Assembly: GCF_001245615.1 (NCBI RefSeq)
Contig: NZ_CWKH01000001.1
Location: 2,976,001 to 3,040,000, forward strand
Source of the DNA: Mycolicibacterium neworleansense
GTDB lineage: Bacteria > Actinomycetota > Actinomycetes > Mycobacteriales > Mycobacteriaceae
DNA: 64,000 nucleotides
Direction of reading: 5' to 3'
Part shown: piece after piece, positions 35,967-45,180 of the stretch
Position numbering within the stretch: position 1 is the first letter of the stretch
Layout: the number at the start of each line of letters is the position of its first letter
Program-made: the position numbers and the translations under genes
The notes under the pieces: generated by a model
What the model saw: only the letters and a program-made list of their open reading frames with translations
What the model was told of the DNA's origin: nothing
The model's database searches: none

Positions 35967-36671
35967 GTGGTCAAACTTCCCATGGATAGCCACGTCGCCC
36001 GAACGCTTCGGCGCTGGATCGGTGTGGCAGCCATCATTGCCGCGGCTGTAGCCGTCCTGCCGGTCACCTCGGCTGCCATTCCCGGCGCTGTAGCTACTGC
36101 CAATGCCGCCCCGTGCCCTCCGGTCGAAGTGGTATTCGCCCGTGGCCGTACCGAACCCGCCGGCGTCGGCACTCTCGGAAACGCGTTCGTGAACGCGCTG
36201 CGTTCCAAGGCCAACAAGAACATCGGCGTGTATGCCGTCAAGTACCCCGCCGACACCGAAGTCGACATCGGCGCCAACGACATGAGCGGCCACATCCAGT
36301 ACATGATGGACAACTGCCCGGATACCCGGTTGGTGATCGGCGGGTACTCACTGGGCGCGGCTGTTGCCGACGTGGTGCTGGCCGTCCCGTTCACCGGGTT
36401 CGGCTTCAAGACGCCGCTGCCCGCCGGCGCAGACGGGCACATCGCTGCTGTTGCCCTGTTCGGCAACGGGGCCGCGTGGGTCGGACCCATCACCCGCTTC
36501 AGCCCGATCTACGCCGACCGGACCATCGAGCTGTGCCACGGTGCCGACCCGATCTGCAACCCGGCCGACCCGGACACCTGGAAGAACAACTGGCCCGATC
36601 ACCTGGCCGGCGCCTACATCGATGGCGGGATGGTCAACCAGGCGGCCGATTTCGTCGCCGGCCGGCTCTGA
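35967..36671 (+). CDS. Secreted cutinase-family esterase 3 (GYSLG type)
   Basis: This 234-residue cutinase of a second subtype has the nucleophile motif GGYSLGAAVADVV, where the oxyanion-side Gln of the first two copies is Leu. The segment following the Asp is longer (DPICNPADPDTWKNNWPDH). A signal peptide covers about residues 1-48. The motif CPPVEVVFARGRTEPAGVG replaces the RGTND of copies 1 and 2. It resembles M. tuberculosis Cut4-type proteins. Transcription from its own leaderless promoter is likely. Confidence 0.92.
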   Translation: MVKLPMDSHVARTLRRWIGVAAIIAAAVAVLPVTSAAIPGAVATANAAPCPPVEVVFARGRTEPAGVGTLGNAFVNALRSKANKNIGVYAVKYPADTEVDIGANDMSGHIQYMMDNCPDTRLVIGGYSLGAAVADVVLAVPFTGFGFKTPLPAGADGHIAAVALFGNGAAWVGPITRFSPIYADRTIELCHGADPICNPADPDTWKNNWPDHLAGAYIDGGMVNQAADFVAGRL

Positions 36672-36733
36672 CGCGACACACTTCGTCGCCGGATCGTTGC
36701 CGGACCGGCACCTATTCTCGACGCGATCGTCAA

Positions 36734-36739
36734 TACCAT
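36734..36739 (+). promoter_or_regulatory. Leaderless -10 for cutinase 4
   Basis: TACCAT is followed by 7 nt and the GTG at 36747, the same layout as for cutinase 3. Confidence 0.55.
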
Positions 36740-36746
36740 CTAACGC

Positions 36747-37409
36747 GTGATTGGCCATCGTATGTTGGCCGCACTGACCACCGCTCTGACTGCGGTCGTG
36801 GCGCCGATAGTCGTGGCGCCCAGCATGATTGGCGCCGCCACGGCCGCCAGTTGTCCGCCTGCAGAGGTGGTGTTCGCCCGCGGCCGCATGGAGCCCCCGG
36901 GTCCCGGGCAGGTCGGCGCTGCGTTCGTCAACGCTCTTCGCACCCTGCGCGGCCCGAACATCAGCCTCTACCCCGTGAAGTACCCGGCCGACACCCAGGT
37001 CGACATGGGCGCCAACGACATGAGCCGGCGCGTGCAGTGGATGATGCGCAACTGCCCGAGAACCAAACTCGTGCTGGGCGGATACTCACTGGGCGCCGCG
37101 GCAACCGATCTCGTTCTGGCAATGCCCATCTCGGCATTCACCTTCAACAGCCCGCTGCCGGCCGGCTCCGAACGACACGTCGCAGCGGTGGCGCTGTTCG
37201 GCAACGGCGCCAACTGGGCCGCGCCGATCACCCTGCTGAACCCGGCCTATCGGAACCGCACCATCGACTTGTGCCACTCCGATGACCCGGTCTGCAACCC
37301 GAGCAGCCCGTACAACTGGCGAGCCGGGTGGCAGGATCACCTGGCGCCCGGCTACATCCGGTCAGGCATGGTGGCCCAGGCCGCGAGGTTCGTCTCCGCA
37401 CGGCTCTGA
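36747..37409 (+). CDS. Secreted cutinase-family esterase 4 (GYSLG type)
   Basis: The fourth paralogue has 220 residues and is closest to cutinase 3: CPPAEVVFARGRMEPPGPG, TQVDMGANDMSRRVQWMM, nucleophile motif GGYSLGAAATDLV, VALFGNGANWAAPI and the Asp/His segment DDPVCNPSSPYNW...DHL. A short signal peptide covers residues 1-34. The triad residues and four Cys are kept. It probably arose by duplication of copy 3. Downstream a 12-bp palindrome (CTTCGGCCGAAG, 37424-37435) may end the transcript. Confidence 0.92.
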   Translation: MIGHRMLAALTTALTAVVAPIVVAPSMIGAATAASCPPAEVVFARGRMEPPGPGQVGAAFVNALRTLRGPNISLYPVKYPADTQVDMGANDMSRRVQWMMRNCPRTKLVLGGYSLGAAATDLVLAMPISAFTFNSPLPAGSERHVAAVALFGNGANWAAPITLLNPAYRNRTIDLCHSDDPVCNPSSPYNWRAGWQDHLAPGYIRSGMVAQAARFVSARL

Positions 37410-37529
37410 GGGCGGCGGATAACCTTCGGCCGAAGTTCCCGACGGCATGCGGGCACCGCATTCCACCCTGAGAGGTCGCTGGACCATGTGACCTACGAGC
37501 CAGGAGTAGAACACGGTGTACTGCCGCGC

Positions 37530-38399
37530 TCAGTCGACCGTCCGCACATCGCGGGTGATCAGATTGCGAGCCTCGAGCTCATCATCGGCCGGGTAATCGA
37601 CCTGGACCAGCGTGAGCCCACGGGCAGGGGCAGCGGCGAAATCACTGGACCGGCTCGTCTCACCCAGCAGCCCGGCGGTCCACGACGCTGGTCGCCTACC
37701 TTCCCCCACCGCGAGCAGCGCACCAACCAAGGAGCGAACCATGTTCCAGCAGAACGCATCCGCGGTGACATAGGCCGTCACGTAGAAGCCGTCACGCACC
37801 CACTCCAGCCGTTGCAGGTCGCGGATGGTCGTCGCACCCGGGCGATGGCGGCAGAACGCCGCAAAATCGTTGAGCCCCAGCAATTCCCGTGAGGCCGCGG
37901 TCATCGCGTCGAGGTCCAGCGGTTTGGACCATGGTGTGACGAACCGCGCCTCGGCCGGCTCGACGCCGTAGGGGGCGAGGCTGAGTCGGTACGTGTAGTG
38001 CCGTCGCAGCGCGGAAAATCTGGCGTCGAAACCCGCTGGTGCGCGCACGATGTCGCGGATCCGGACATCGGTCGACAGCAACCGCCCCAATCGCCGCACC
38101 AGCGGCGTGAATTCGGCATCGCCGGGGCGGGTGGTCCGCGGATAGGCATGTGACAGCGCGTCGGCGGGAATGTCGACGTGGGCGACCTGACCGGAGGCAT
38201 GCACCCCGGTGTCGGTTCGGCCCGCGGTGCGCGTCACCACCGGCGTACGGAAGACCGTCGAGAGTGCCTCGTCGATCACCCCGGCCACGGTGCGCTGACC
38301 GGCCTGCACCGCCCAGCCCGCGAAATCCGTTCCGTCATAGGCAATGTCCAGGCGCAAACGAACATGCCCGCCACCGGATTCGGTGGCGGGCATGTCCAT
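37530..38399 (-). CDS. truA: tRNA pseudouridine synthase A
   Basis: TruA makes pseudouridine at positions 38-40 of the tRNA anticodon stem. The 289-residue form starts at ATG 38399, 7 nt after the rplQ stop. The catalytic Asp lies in [39 protein letters not shown] and [17 protein letters not shown] are further family motifs. The first ~15 codons overlap the hairpin at 38362-38395. The core begins at [15 protein letters not shown], so a TTG start after the hairpin is possible. It is the last gene of the infA-to-truA operon, as in M. tuberculosis. Confidence 0.94.
   Translation of the reverse strand: MDMPATESGGGHVRLRLDIAYDGTDFAGWAVQAGQRTVAGVIDEALSTVFRTPVVTRTAGRTDTGVHASGQVAHVDIPADALSHAYPRTTRPGDAEFTPLVRRLGRLLSTDVRIRDIVRAPAGFDARFSALRRHYTYRLSLAPYGVEPAEARFVTPWSKPLDLDAMTAASRELLGLNDFAAFCRHRPGATTIRDLQRLEWVRDGFYVTAYVTADAFCWNMVRSLVGALLAVGEGRRPASWTAGLLGETSRSSDFAAAPARGLTLVQVDYPADDELEARNLITRDVRTVD
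38362..38395 (-). terminator. Hairpin between rplQ and the truA core (attenuator)
   Basis: A perfect 15-bp stem (arm ACATGCCCGCCACCG, 38362-38376 with 38381-38395) has a 4-nt loop and is followed on the minus strand by TCGTTTG. It begins 12 nt past the rplQ stop and lies inside the first truA codons, so it can reduce read-through from the ribosomal operon into truA. Confidence 0.7.
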
Positions 38400-38406
38400 G
38401 TTCTCG

Positions 38407-38964
38407 CTACGACTTGGCAGCGTCGTCCTCAGCCGCAGCCTCAGCCGTCTCGGCGTCAGCGACGGCGGCGTCCTCGGCCTCAGCCTCGGCGACCGGGGTC
38501 TCCTCGGCGGCTTCCTCGGCCTCTTCAGCCTTGGGAGCCTCGGCCTCGGCAGCCTTGGCCTGCGCGGCGGCCGCACGACGAGCGCGGTCGGCCTCGGAGG
38601 TCACGGTCTTCTCCCGCACCAGCTCGATGACCGCCATGGGCGCGTTGTCGCCCTTACGGTTCTCGACCTTGATGATGCGGGTGTAGCCACCCTCGCGATC
38701 GGCGAAGAAGGGACCGATCTCGGCGAACAGGACGTGCACGACGTCCTTGTCGCGGATCTTCTTCATCACCTCACGCCGGTTGTGCAGTTCACCCTTCTTG
38801 GCGTGGGTGATCAGCTTCTCGGCGTACGGACGCAAAGCCCGGGCCTTGGGTTCGGTCGTCTTGATGCGGCCGTGCTCGAAGAGCGAGGTGGCCAGGTTGG
38901 CCAGGATCGCCTTCTGGTGCGAGGACGACCCGCCGAGGCGGGCACCCTTGGTGGGCTTGGGCAT
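38407..38964 (-). CDS. rplQ: 50S ribosomal protein L17
   Basis: L17 is a large-subunit protein near the exit tunnel. The 185-residue product has the conserved core (residues 1-120: [42 protein letters not shown]). A long Ala/Glu-rich tail (about 60 residues) typical of mycobacteria follows and makes it longer than the ~120-residue bacterial norm. It lies 60 nt downstream of rpoA in the same operon. Confidence 0.97.
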   Translation of the reverse strand: MPKPTKGARLGGSSSHQKAILANLATSLFEHGRIKTTEPKARALRPYAEKLITHAKKGELHNRREVMKKIRDKDVVHVLFAEIGPFFADREGGYTRIIKVENRKGDNAPMAVIELVREKTVTSEADRARRAAAAQAKAAEAEAPKAEEAEEAAEETPVAEAEAEDAAVADAETAEAAAEDDAAKS

Positions 38965-39024
38965 TGCGACTATCTCCTAAATGGGGCCGGTCCCCGTATC
39001 AGGTAGGACCGGGACGGTAATTCT

Positions 39025-40083
<1,059 letters not shown>

Positions 40084-40155
40084 CTATTTCTCCTTCTCGG
40101 CACCCGCTATTTGATGCCGTCTGGGTACCTACCGGCCGGATGGCCGGATAGGTCA

Positions 40156-40761
40156 TTACTTCGAGTAGAACTCGACGATGAGCTGTTCGGCGAGCGGCAC
40201 CTGGATCTGGGCGCGCTCGGGCAGCTGGTGCACCAGGATGCGCTGACGCTCCCCGACGACCTGCAGCCACGACGGGATCGGACGCTCACCCGCGGTCTGC
40301 CGAGCAACCTCGAACGGCAGGGTGTTGAGCGACTTCTCCTTGACGTCGATGATGTCGTACTGCGACACCCGGAAGCTCGGGATGTTCACCTTGACACCGT
40401 TGACGGTGAAGTGGCCGTGGCTGACCAGCTGACGGGCCATCCGGCGGGTGCGCGCCAGGCCGGCGCGGTACACCACGTTGTCCAGCCGGCTCTCCAGGAT
40501 CTGGAGCAGGTTCTCACCCGTCTTGCCGGCCTTGCGGTTGGCCTCTTCGTAGTACTTGCGGAACTGCTTCTCCAGCACGCCGTAGGTGAAGCGAGCCTTC
40601 TGCTTCTCCTGCAGCTGGGTGCGGTATTCGCTCTCCTTGATCCGCGCGCGGCCGTGCTGGCCGGGCGGGTAGGGGCGCTTTTCGAACGACTGATCTCCGC
40701 CGACCAGGTCGACGCCGAGACGACGCGACTTGCGGGTGGCGGGGCCGGTGTAACGAGCCAT
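40156..40761 (-). CDS. rpsD: 30S ribosomal protein S4
   Basis: S4 nucleates assembly of the 30S 5' domain. The 201-residue protein has RKSRRLGVDLVGGD, the GQHGRARIKESEYRTQLQEKQKARF segment (given here by its first ten residues, GQHGRARIKE), the S4 RNA-binding domain LDNVVYRAGLARTRRMARQLV and HGHFTVNGVKVNIPS. The four-Cys zinc motif of some S4 proteins is absent. It follows rpsK by 14 nt. rpsD is a known translational autoregulator in other bacteria; no specific site is assigned here. Confidence 0.98.
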   Translation of the reverse strand: MARYTGPATRKSRRLGVDLVGGDQSFEKRPYPPGQHGRARIKESEYRTQLQEKQKARFTYGVLEKQFRKYYEEANRKAGKTGENLLQILESRLDNVVYRAGLARTRRMARQLVSHGHFTVNGVKVNIPSFRVSQYDIIDVKEKSLNTLPFEVARQTAGERPIPSWLQVVGERQRILVHQLPERAQIQVPLAEQLIVEFYSK

Positions 40762-40775
40762 TTTCTAAATCCTCC

Positions 40776-41189
40776 CTAGACCCGGCGCCGCTTGGGCGGA
40801 CGGCAGCCGTTGTGCGGCTGCGGAGTGACGTCGGAAATCGCGCCCACCTCGAGGCCGGCGGCCTGCAGCGAGCGGATAGCGGTCTCACGGCCCGAACCGG
40901 GGCCCTTCACGAACACGTCGACCTTCTTCACGCCGTGCTCCTGCGCCTTGCGGGCGGCGTTCTCGGCGGCCAGCTGCGCGGCGAACGGGGTCGACTTACG
41001 CGAACCCTTGAAGCCGACATGGCCCGACGACGCCCAGGCGATGACGTTGCCCTGGGGATCGGTGATCGAGACGATCGTGTTGTTGAACGTGCTCTTGATG
41101 TGAGCGGCGCCGTGCGGGACGTTCTTCTTTTCCCGGCGACGAGTGGTCTTGCCGCGCTTGGCGCCCGCGGCCTTCTTCGGTGGTGCCAT
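40776..41189 (-). CDS. rpsK: 30S ribosomal protein S11
   Basis: S11 forms part of the platform of the small subunit. The 137-residue protein begins with a basic tail ([15 protein letters not shown]) and has [54 protein letters not shown] and the C-terminal [13 protein letters not shown]. It lies 5 nt after rpsM and 14 nt before rpsD. Confidence 0.98.
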   Translation of the reverse strand: MAPPKKAAGAKRGKTTRRREKKNVPHGAAHIKSTFNNTIVSITDPQGNVIAWASSGHVGFKGSRKSTPFAAQLAAENAARKAQEHGVKKVDVFVKGPGSGRETAIRSLQAAGLEVGAISDVTPQPHNGCRPPKRRRV

Positions 41190-41194
41190 CGGGG

Positions 41195-41569
41195 TTACCT
41201 AGCCTTCTTCTTGCCGGCGATGGTGCGCTTCGGGCCCTTGCGGGTACGCGCGTTGGTCTTGGTCCGCTGGCCACGCACCGGCAGGCCACGGCGGTGCCGC
41301 AGGCCCTGGTAGCAGCCGATCTCGATCTTGCGGCGAATGTCGGCCTGCACCTCGCGGCGCAGGTCACCCTCAACCTTGAGGTTGCCTTCGATGTAGTCGC
41401 GCAGAACGGTCACCTGATCGTCGGTCAGGTCCTTGGTGCGCATGTTCTTGTCGATGCCCGTCGCGGCGAGAATCTCGTTCGAACGGGTACGGCCGATGCC
41501 GTAGATGTAGGTCAGCGCGATCTCCATGCGCTTGTCGCGCGGAAGATCAACGCCCACGAGGCGTGCCAT
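41195..41569 (-). CDS. rpsM: 30S ribosomal protein S13
   Basis: S13 contacts the P-site tRNA and bridges to the large subunit. The 124-residue protein has [20 protein letters not shown], the helix-hairpin-helix segment, [20 protein letters not shown] and a basic [14 protein letters not shown] end. A 190-nt gap with a hairpin (41741-41758) separates it from rpmJ upstream, longer than is usual in this operon. Confidence 0.98.
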
Positions 41570-41740
41570 GTGGCGGTGTTCCTTCTTCTCTTGCGGAGGT
41601 CTGGTCCCAGCCCGTTCCCATCAGCCCCTAAGGGCTCTGAAGGGGTCCGGCCTCCGTACCGGACGTGGATGAGTGCTCATCGCGGATGAACGGCGTATCC
41701 GTTCAGTGGTGCTGGGAGTTCATCATTCAGTTGTGGTGTG

Positions 41741-41758
41741 CCGTCCGTATCCGGACGG
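41741..41758 (-). terminator. Short hairpin just after rpmJ
   Basis: CCGTCCG (41741-41747) pairs with CGGACGG (41752-41758) around a 4-nt loop, 1 nt past the rpmJ stop, with no U tract. It may attenuate or process the infA-rpmJ transcript before rpsM. Confidence 0.45.
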
Positions 41759-41759
41759 T

Positions 41760-41873
41760 CTAGCCCTGCCGCTGCTTGTGGCGGGGATCGCTGCAGATCA
41801 CCATGACCCGCCCATGCCGGCGGATCACCCTGCACTTATCGCAGATGGGCTTGACGCTCGGGTTCACCTTCAC
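41760..41873 (-). CDS. rpmJ: 50S ribosomal protein L36
   Basis: This short gene encodes the 37-residue zinc-ribbon ribosomal protein L36. It starts at GTG 41873 (MKVNPSVKP) and has the zinc ligands CDKC, VIC and RH in [17 protein letters not shown], ending [10 protein letters not shown]. All four ligands (three Cys, one His) are kept, so this is the zinc-binding form. It lies 86 nt after infA and upstream of rpsM, as in M. tuberculosis (Rv3461c). Confidence 0.97.
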
Positions 41874-41959
41874 GGCTGTTTCGATCCTTCTGGCTCTGTA
41901 GGTGTCGCGCACGTCAGCGCGGCACCCTTCTCGTCGTTACTGGTCGGGCTTCTATCGGG

Positions 41960-42181
41960 TCACTTGTACCGGTACACGATGCGGCCCCGGGACAGGTCGT
42001 ATGGAGAGAGCTCCACCACTACCCGGTCCTCGGGCAGGATGCGGATGTAGTGCTGCCGCATCTTGCCGCTGATGTGGGCCAGGACCTTGTGTCCGTTCTC
42101 CAGCTCAATGCGGAACATCGCATTGGGCAGAGGTTCGACCACGCGACCCTCGACCTCGATGGCACCGTCTTTCTTGGCCAT
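41960..42181 (-). CDS. infA: Translation initiation factor IF-1
   Basis: IF-1 blocks the ribosomal A site during initiation. The 73-residue OB-fold protein starts at ATG 42181 ([16 protein letters not shown]) and has [21 protein letters not shown] and the C-terminal [12 protein letters not shown]. The longer upstream frame is not part of the protein. It is the first gene of the infA-rpmJ-rpsM-rpsK-rpsD-rpoA-rplQ-truA operon. Confidence 0.98.
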
Positions 42182-42357
42182 GCTGTTCGGCGATCCTTGC
42201 TTTCGTTTCGTAGCTTCATTAGTCGCAATGCAGCCCGTCGTGATGCTGCCGGCGACCAACTTCAAAACGTGAGCCGGATCCAGACGAAATTGCAGAAAAT
42301 CAGCAGTTCCAAGACGGGGCACGCAAAAAGTCGGCACGATAGCCGCACCGTTGGTCC

Positions 42358-42385
42358 ACAATACCCGCTCGACGGCCTGCGCCAA
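42358..42385 (-). promoter_or_regulatory. Sigma-A type promoter of the infA operon
   Basis: On the minus strand TTGGCG (42385-42380), a 16-bp spacer and TATTGT (42363-42358) form a good promoter, giving a leader of about 170 nt before infA. The whole 42182-42510 gap (329 bp) holds no gene that I can support; this promoter is the only clear site. Confidence 0.55.
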
Positions 42386-42510
42386 AATCACGGCTGATCA
42401 GCTCGGGCCACCTCATATCCCGGCCGCAGATTGGTGCGCGGCGCAGCCCCCGCACAGGTGAGAATTGTACGGACTGATCCGCGCACCCGCCGAACGGAGA
42501 CCACGAGCAC

Positions 42511-43008
42511 GTGATGGCTGTGTACCTGGCCGCGTTCGTCGTCGGCGGCATCGCCGTACTGGCCGCCCTCCTGCTCGCCGACGTCGGCCACGGGGACGGA
42601 ATGCCGTTCCTGAGCCTGACCGGACTGTCGGTCGGCCTGCTCGGCGCCGGAACCGGTGGTCTGGCCGGCACCTGGCTCGGACTGGGCACGGTGTGGAGCG
42701 CGGCGCTGGCCGCTGCCTGCGCCGTCGTGCTGGTGTTCCTCCTCAACGGGCTGCTGCTGCCCTACATGCGCCGCCAGCAATCCAACTCGCACCGGGGCCG
42801 GTCCTCCTATGTGGGCCTGCTCGGCACGGTCACCCTCGAGGTCCCGCCGGGCGGCTGGGGCGAGATCTCCTTCGTCGACGCCGACGGCAACCGGGTCTTC
42901 TCCCGCGCCAAGAGCGACGAAGCCGACGCGCTGCCCAAGGCGACCCGCGTCTACATCTCCGACATCGACCCGGACTTCGTCCATGTCGTCGCAGTTCCGG
43001 AGACCTGA
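42511..43008 (+). CDS. NfeD-like membrane protein
   Basis: This is a 165-residue protein with two to three transmembrane helices (about residues 3-24, 34-55 and 62-85). A soluble C-terminal beta domain follows (YVGLLGTVTLEVPPGGWGEI, then RVYISDIDPDFVHVV), an OB-fold arrangement like NfeD proteins. NfeD partners flotillins, and a flotillin gene follows 55 nt downstream, which supports the call. The start may be GTG 42511 or ATG 42514. Function is probably in membrane microdomain organisation; this is inference from family and context. Confidence 0.8.
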   Translation: MMAVYLAAFVVGGIAVLAALLLADVGHGDGMPFLSLTGLSVGLLGAGTGGLAGTWLGLGTVWSAALAAACAVVLVFLLNGLLLPYMRRQQSNSHRGRSSYVGLLGTVTLEVPPGGWGEISFVDADGNRVFSRAKSDEADALPKATRVYISDIDPDFVHVVAVPET

Positions 43009-43063
43009 GCTGTCCCAGAAACCTGAGTAGTACCCGAGCACGAACCGTCAGAAAGGCACCACA

Positions 43064-44578
43064 GTGTCCCTGCTGCTCATCGTCGTCCTGGCCGCCATCG
43101 CCGCCATCCTGATCCTGGTGGTGCTGCCGCTGATCTACGTCAAGAACTACATCAAGGTGCCGCCCAACGAGGTGGCAGTGTTCACCGGCCGCGGCACACC
43201 GAAGGTGGTCCGTGGCGGGGCCCGGTTCCGGATGCCCGGCATCGAACGGGTCGACATCATGAGCCTGGAACCGTTCAACGTCAGCATCAACCTGCAGAAC
43301 GCCCTGTCCAACAACGGGGTGCCCGTCAACGTCGAGGCGGTCGGGCTGGTTCGCATCGGCTCGGCCGACGAGGCCGTGCAGACCGCGGTGCAGCGCTTCC
43401 TGACCTCCGACCTCAACGAGTTGCAGCGGCAGATCAACGAGATCCTGGCCGGTTCGCTGCGCGGCATCACCGCGACCATGACCGTCGAGGACCTCAACTC
43501 CAACCGCGACAGCCTGGCCCGCAGCGTGGTCGAGGAGGCCGGCGGCGACCTGGCCCGGATCGGCATGGAGGTCGACGTCCTCAAGATCGCCGGCATCTCC
43601 GATGCCAACGACTACCTGAAGTCGCTCGGCCAGCGCCGCATCGCCGAGGTGAAGCGGGACGCCACGGTCGGCACCGCCGAGGCCGAGCGTGACGCCCAGA
43701 TCCAGTCGGCCAAGGCCCGCCAGGAGGGGTCGATCGCCCAGGCCGAGGCTGACACCGCGATCGCCACCGCCAATCAGAAGCGCGATGTGGAACTGGCCCG
43801 GCTGCGCGCACAGACCGAGGCCGAGAACGCCCAGGCCGACCAGGCCGGGCCGCTGGCCAACGCCCGCGCCCAAAAGGACGTCGGCATCGCGATCGAACAG
43901 GCCGAGGCCGCCCGGGTGCAGGCCCGCATCGAGGTGGAGCAGCGTCGCGCCGAGCAGGCCCAGGCCGCCCTGCAGGCCGACGTGATCGCGCCGGCCGAGG
44001 CGAAGCGGCAGGCCGACATCGCGATCGCCGAGGGCCAGCGCCAGTCCTCGATCCTGGCCGCCGAAGCCGCCGCCGAGACCGAGCGACGCAAGGGCCAGGC
44101 CGAGGCCGATGCCCGTAAGGCCGCCGCCGACGCCCTTCGCGTCGAGAAGCAGGCCGAGGCCGACAGCTTGCAGGCCAAGCTGGTCGCCGAGGCCGCCGGT
44201 AAGAAGGAACTGGCCGATGCACTGCGCGTCGAACAGCAGGCCGAAGCCGCCGGTATCGAGGCCAAGCTGCTGGCCGAGGCCAACGGTAAGAAGGAGATCG
44301 CCGCCGCGCTCAACGGCTACACGGCCGACGCCGCGCGTCTGCTGATGCTGCCCGACGTGCTGGCCTCGGTGGTCAAGGCGACCGAGGCGGCGGCCGCACC
44401 GCTGGCCGAGATCGACCGGCTGTCGATCATCGGCGGGTCGAACGACACCCAGGGCGCAGTCGGGAGCCTGCTCGGCATCAGCCCGCTCGCGGTGTCCAAC
44501 ATCCTGGAGTCGCTCAAGGCCTCAGGAATCGACGTGGCCGCCATGCTCAATCGAGACGGTCACCCCGCCGACAACTGA
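43064..44578 (+). CDS. Flotillin-like SPFH-domain protein
   Basis: This 504-residue membrane scaffold protein has an N-terminal helix (residues 2-25), an SPFH domain to about residue 210 (VPPNEVAVFTGRGTPKVVRGG, GGDLARIGMEVDVLKIAGISD) and a long Ala/Glu/Gln-rich coiled coil (about 210-440). A conserved C-terminal segment (AAALNGYTADAARLLMLPDVL) follows. A duplicated unit in the coiled coil begins DALRVEKQAEA and DALRVEQQAEA and ends GKKE, about 29 residues apart. With the NfeD-like protein it forms a typical two-gene flotillin operon. It starts at GTG 43064. Confidence 0.92.
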   Translation: MSLLLIVVLAAIAAILILVVLPLIYVKNYIKVPPNEVAVFTGRGTPKVVRGGARFRMPGIERVDIMSLEPFNVSINLQNALSNNGVPVNVEAVGLVRIGSADEAVQTAVQRFLTSDLNELQRQINEILAGSLRGITATMTVEDLNSNRDSLARSVVEEAGGDLARIGMEVDVLKIAGISDANDYLKSLGQRRIAEVKRDATVGTAEAERDAQIQSAKARQEGSIAQAEADTAIATANQKRDVELARLRAQTEAENAQADQAGPLANARAQKDVGIAIEQAEAARVQARIEVEQRRAEQAQAALQADVIAPAEAKRQADIAIAEGQRQSSILAAEAAAETERRKGQAEADARKAAADALRVEKQAEADSLQAKLVAEAAGKKELADALRVEQQAEAAGIEAKLLAEANGKKEIAAALNGYTADAARLLMLPDVLASVVKATEAAAAPLAEIDRLSIIGGSNDTQGAVGSLLGISPLAVSNILESLKASGIDVAAMLNRDGHPADN

Positions 44579-44581
44579 CGG

Positions 44582-45049
44582 TCAACCGGCCTCGGCGGTG
44601 CGTTTGATCGCCGCGAGGGTTTCCGGGATCCCGGTCAGTGCGGCCTCGCTGCGCGCGGCGATCTCGTCGTCGGCCCGCTCACCGAAGCGGTCGCGGAAGC
44701 CGGCGATGCCCTTCGGCAAGAAGGTCCATGCCTGGGTGACCCTGGTACCGCCCTCGGCAGGTTCGAGATGGAACCCCCACCGGACCCAACCGTCGTTGAC
44801 CTCCCAGGTGAACTGACGACCCGGATCGGCGACGACCACCTGGCTGCGGGTGTCCCAGGTGCGCTCCGGCGTGACGTTGCGGCCGGTGAACCAGGCTCCG
44901 GCGACCGCACCCGCAGCGGGGTCGTCCCACCAGCACGACTTGCAGACCGGACTCCACTCCCCCATCCGGGAGACGTCGGAGACCAGGGCGTAGGCCGAAT
45001 CCGGATCAATCGCAACAACAACCGAATCGGAAAATTCGAGAACAGTCAC
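44582..45049 (-). CDS. SRPBCC-family (START-like) protein
   Basis: This 155-residue protein has the polyketide-cyclase/START-like fold: VVVAIDPDSAYALVSDVSRMGEW, WDTRSQVVVADPGRQFTWEV and GGTRVTQAWTFLP, with a C-terminal helix ending LAAIKRTAEAG. These domains form a hydrophobic pocket, usually for a lipid or aromatic ligand; no enzymatic residues can be assigned. GTG 45049 is preceded by TAGAAT at 8 nt, giving a leaderless start. It ends 3 nt from the flotillin stop on the other strand and is divergent from the response-regulator fusion gene. Confidence 0.85.
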   Translation of the reverse strand: MTVLEFSDSVVVAIDPDSAYALVSDVSRMGEWSPVCKSCWWDDPAAGAVAGAWFTGRNVTPERTWDTRSQVVVADPGRQFTWEVNDGWVRWGFHLEPAEGGTRVTQAWTFLPKGIAGFRDRFGERADDEIAARSEAALTGIPETLAAIKRTAEAG

Positions 45050-45057
45050 GAAAGCGG

Positions 45058-45063
45058 ATTCTA
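45058..45063 (-). promoter_or_regulatory. Leaderless -10 for the SRPBCC gene
   Basis: TAGAAT on the minus strand is followed by 8 nt and the GTG at 45049; no ribosome binding site is seen. Confidence 0.45.
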
Positions 45064-45180
45064 GGAGCCCGGCCGGGGCGACCACGACGGGAGATTCGCT
45101 CCGCTGATCGGGTGATGACGTGGCAGAAGGTAGCGACCTGACCCGATATCGGCTGGACTGGCGGCGCATACTTGTTAGCG

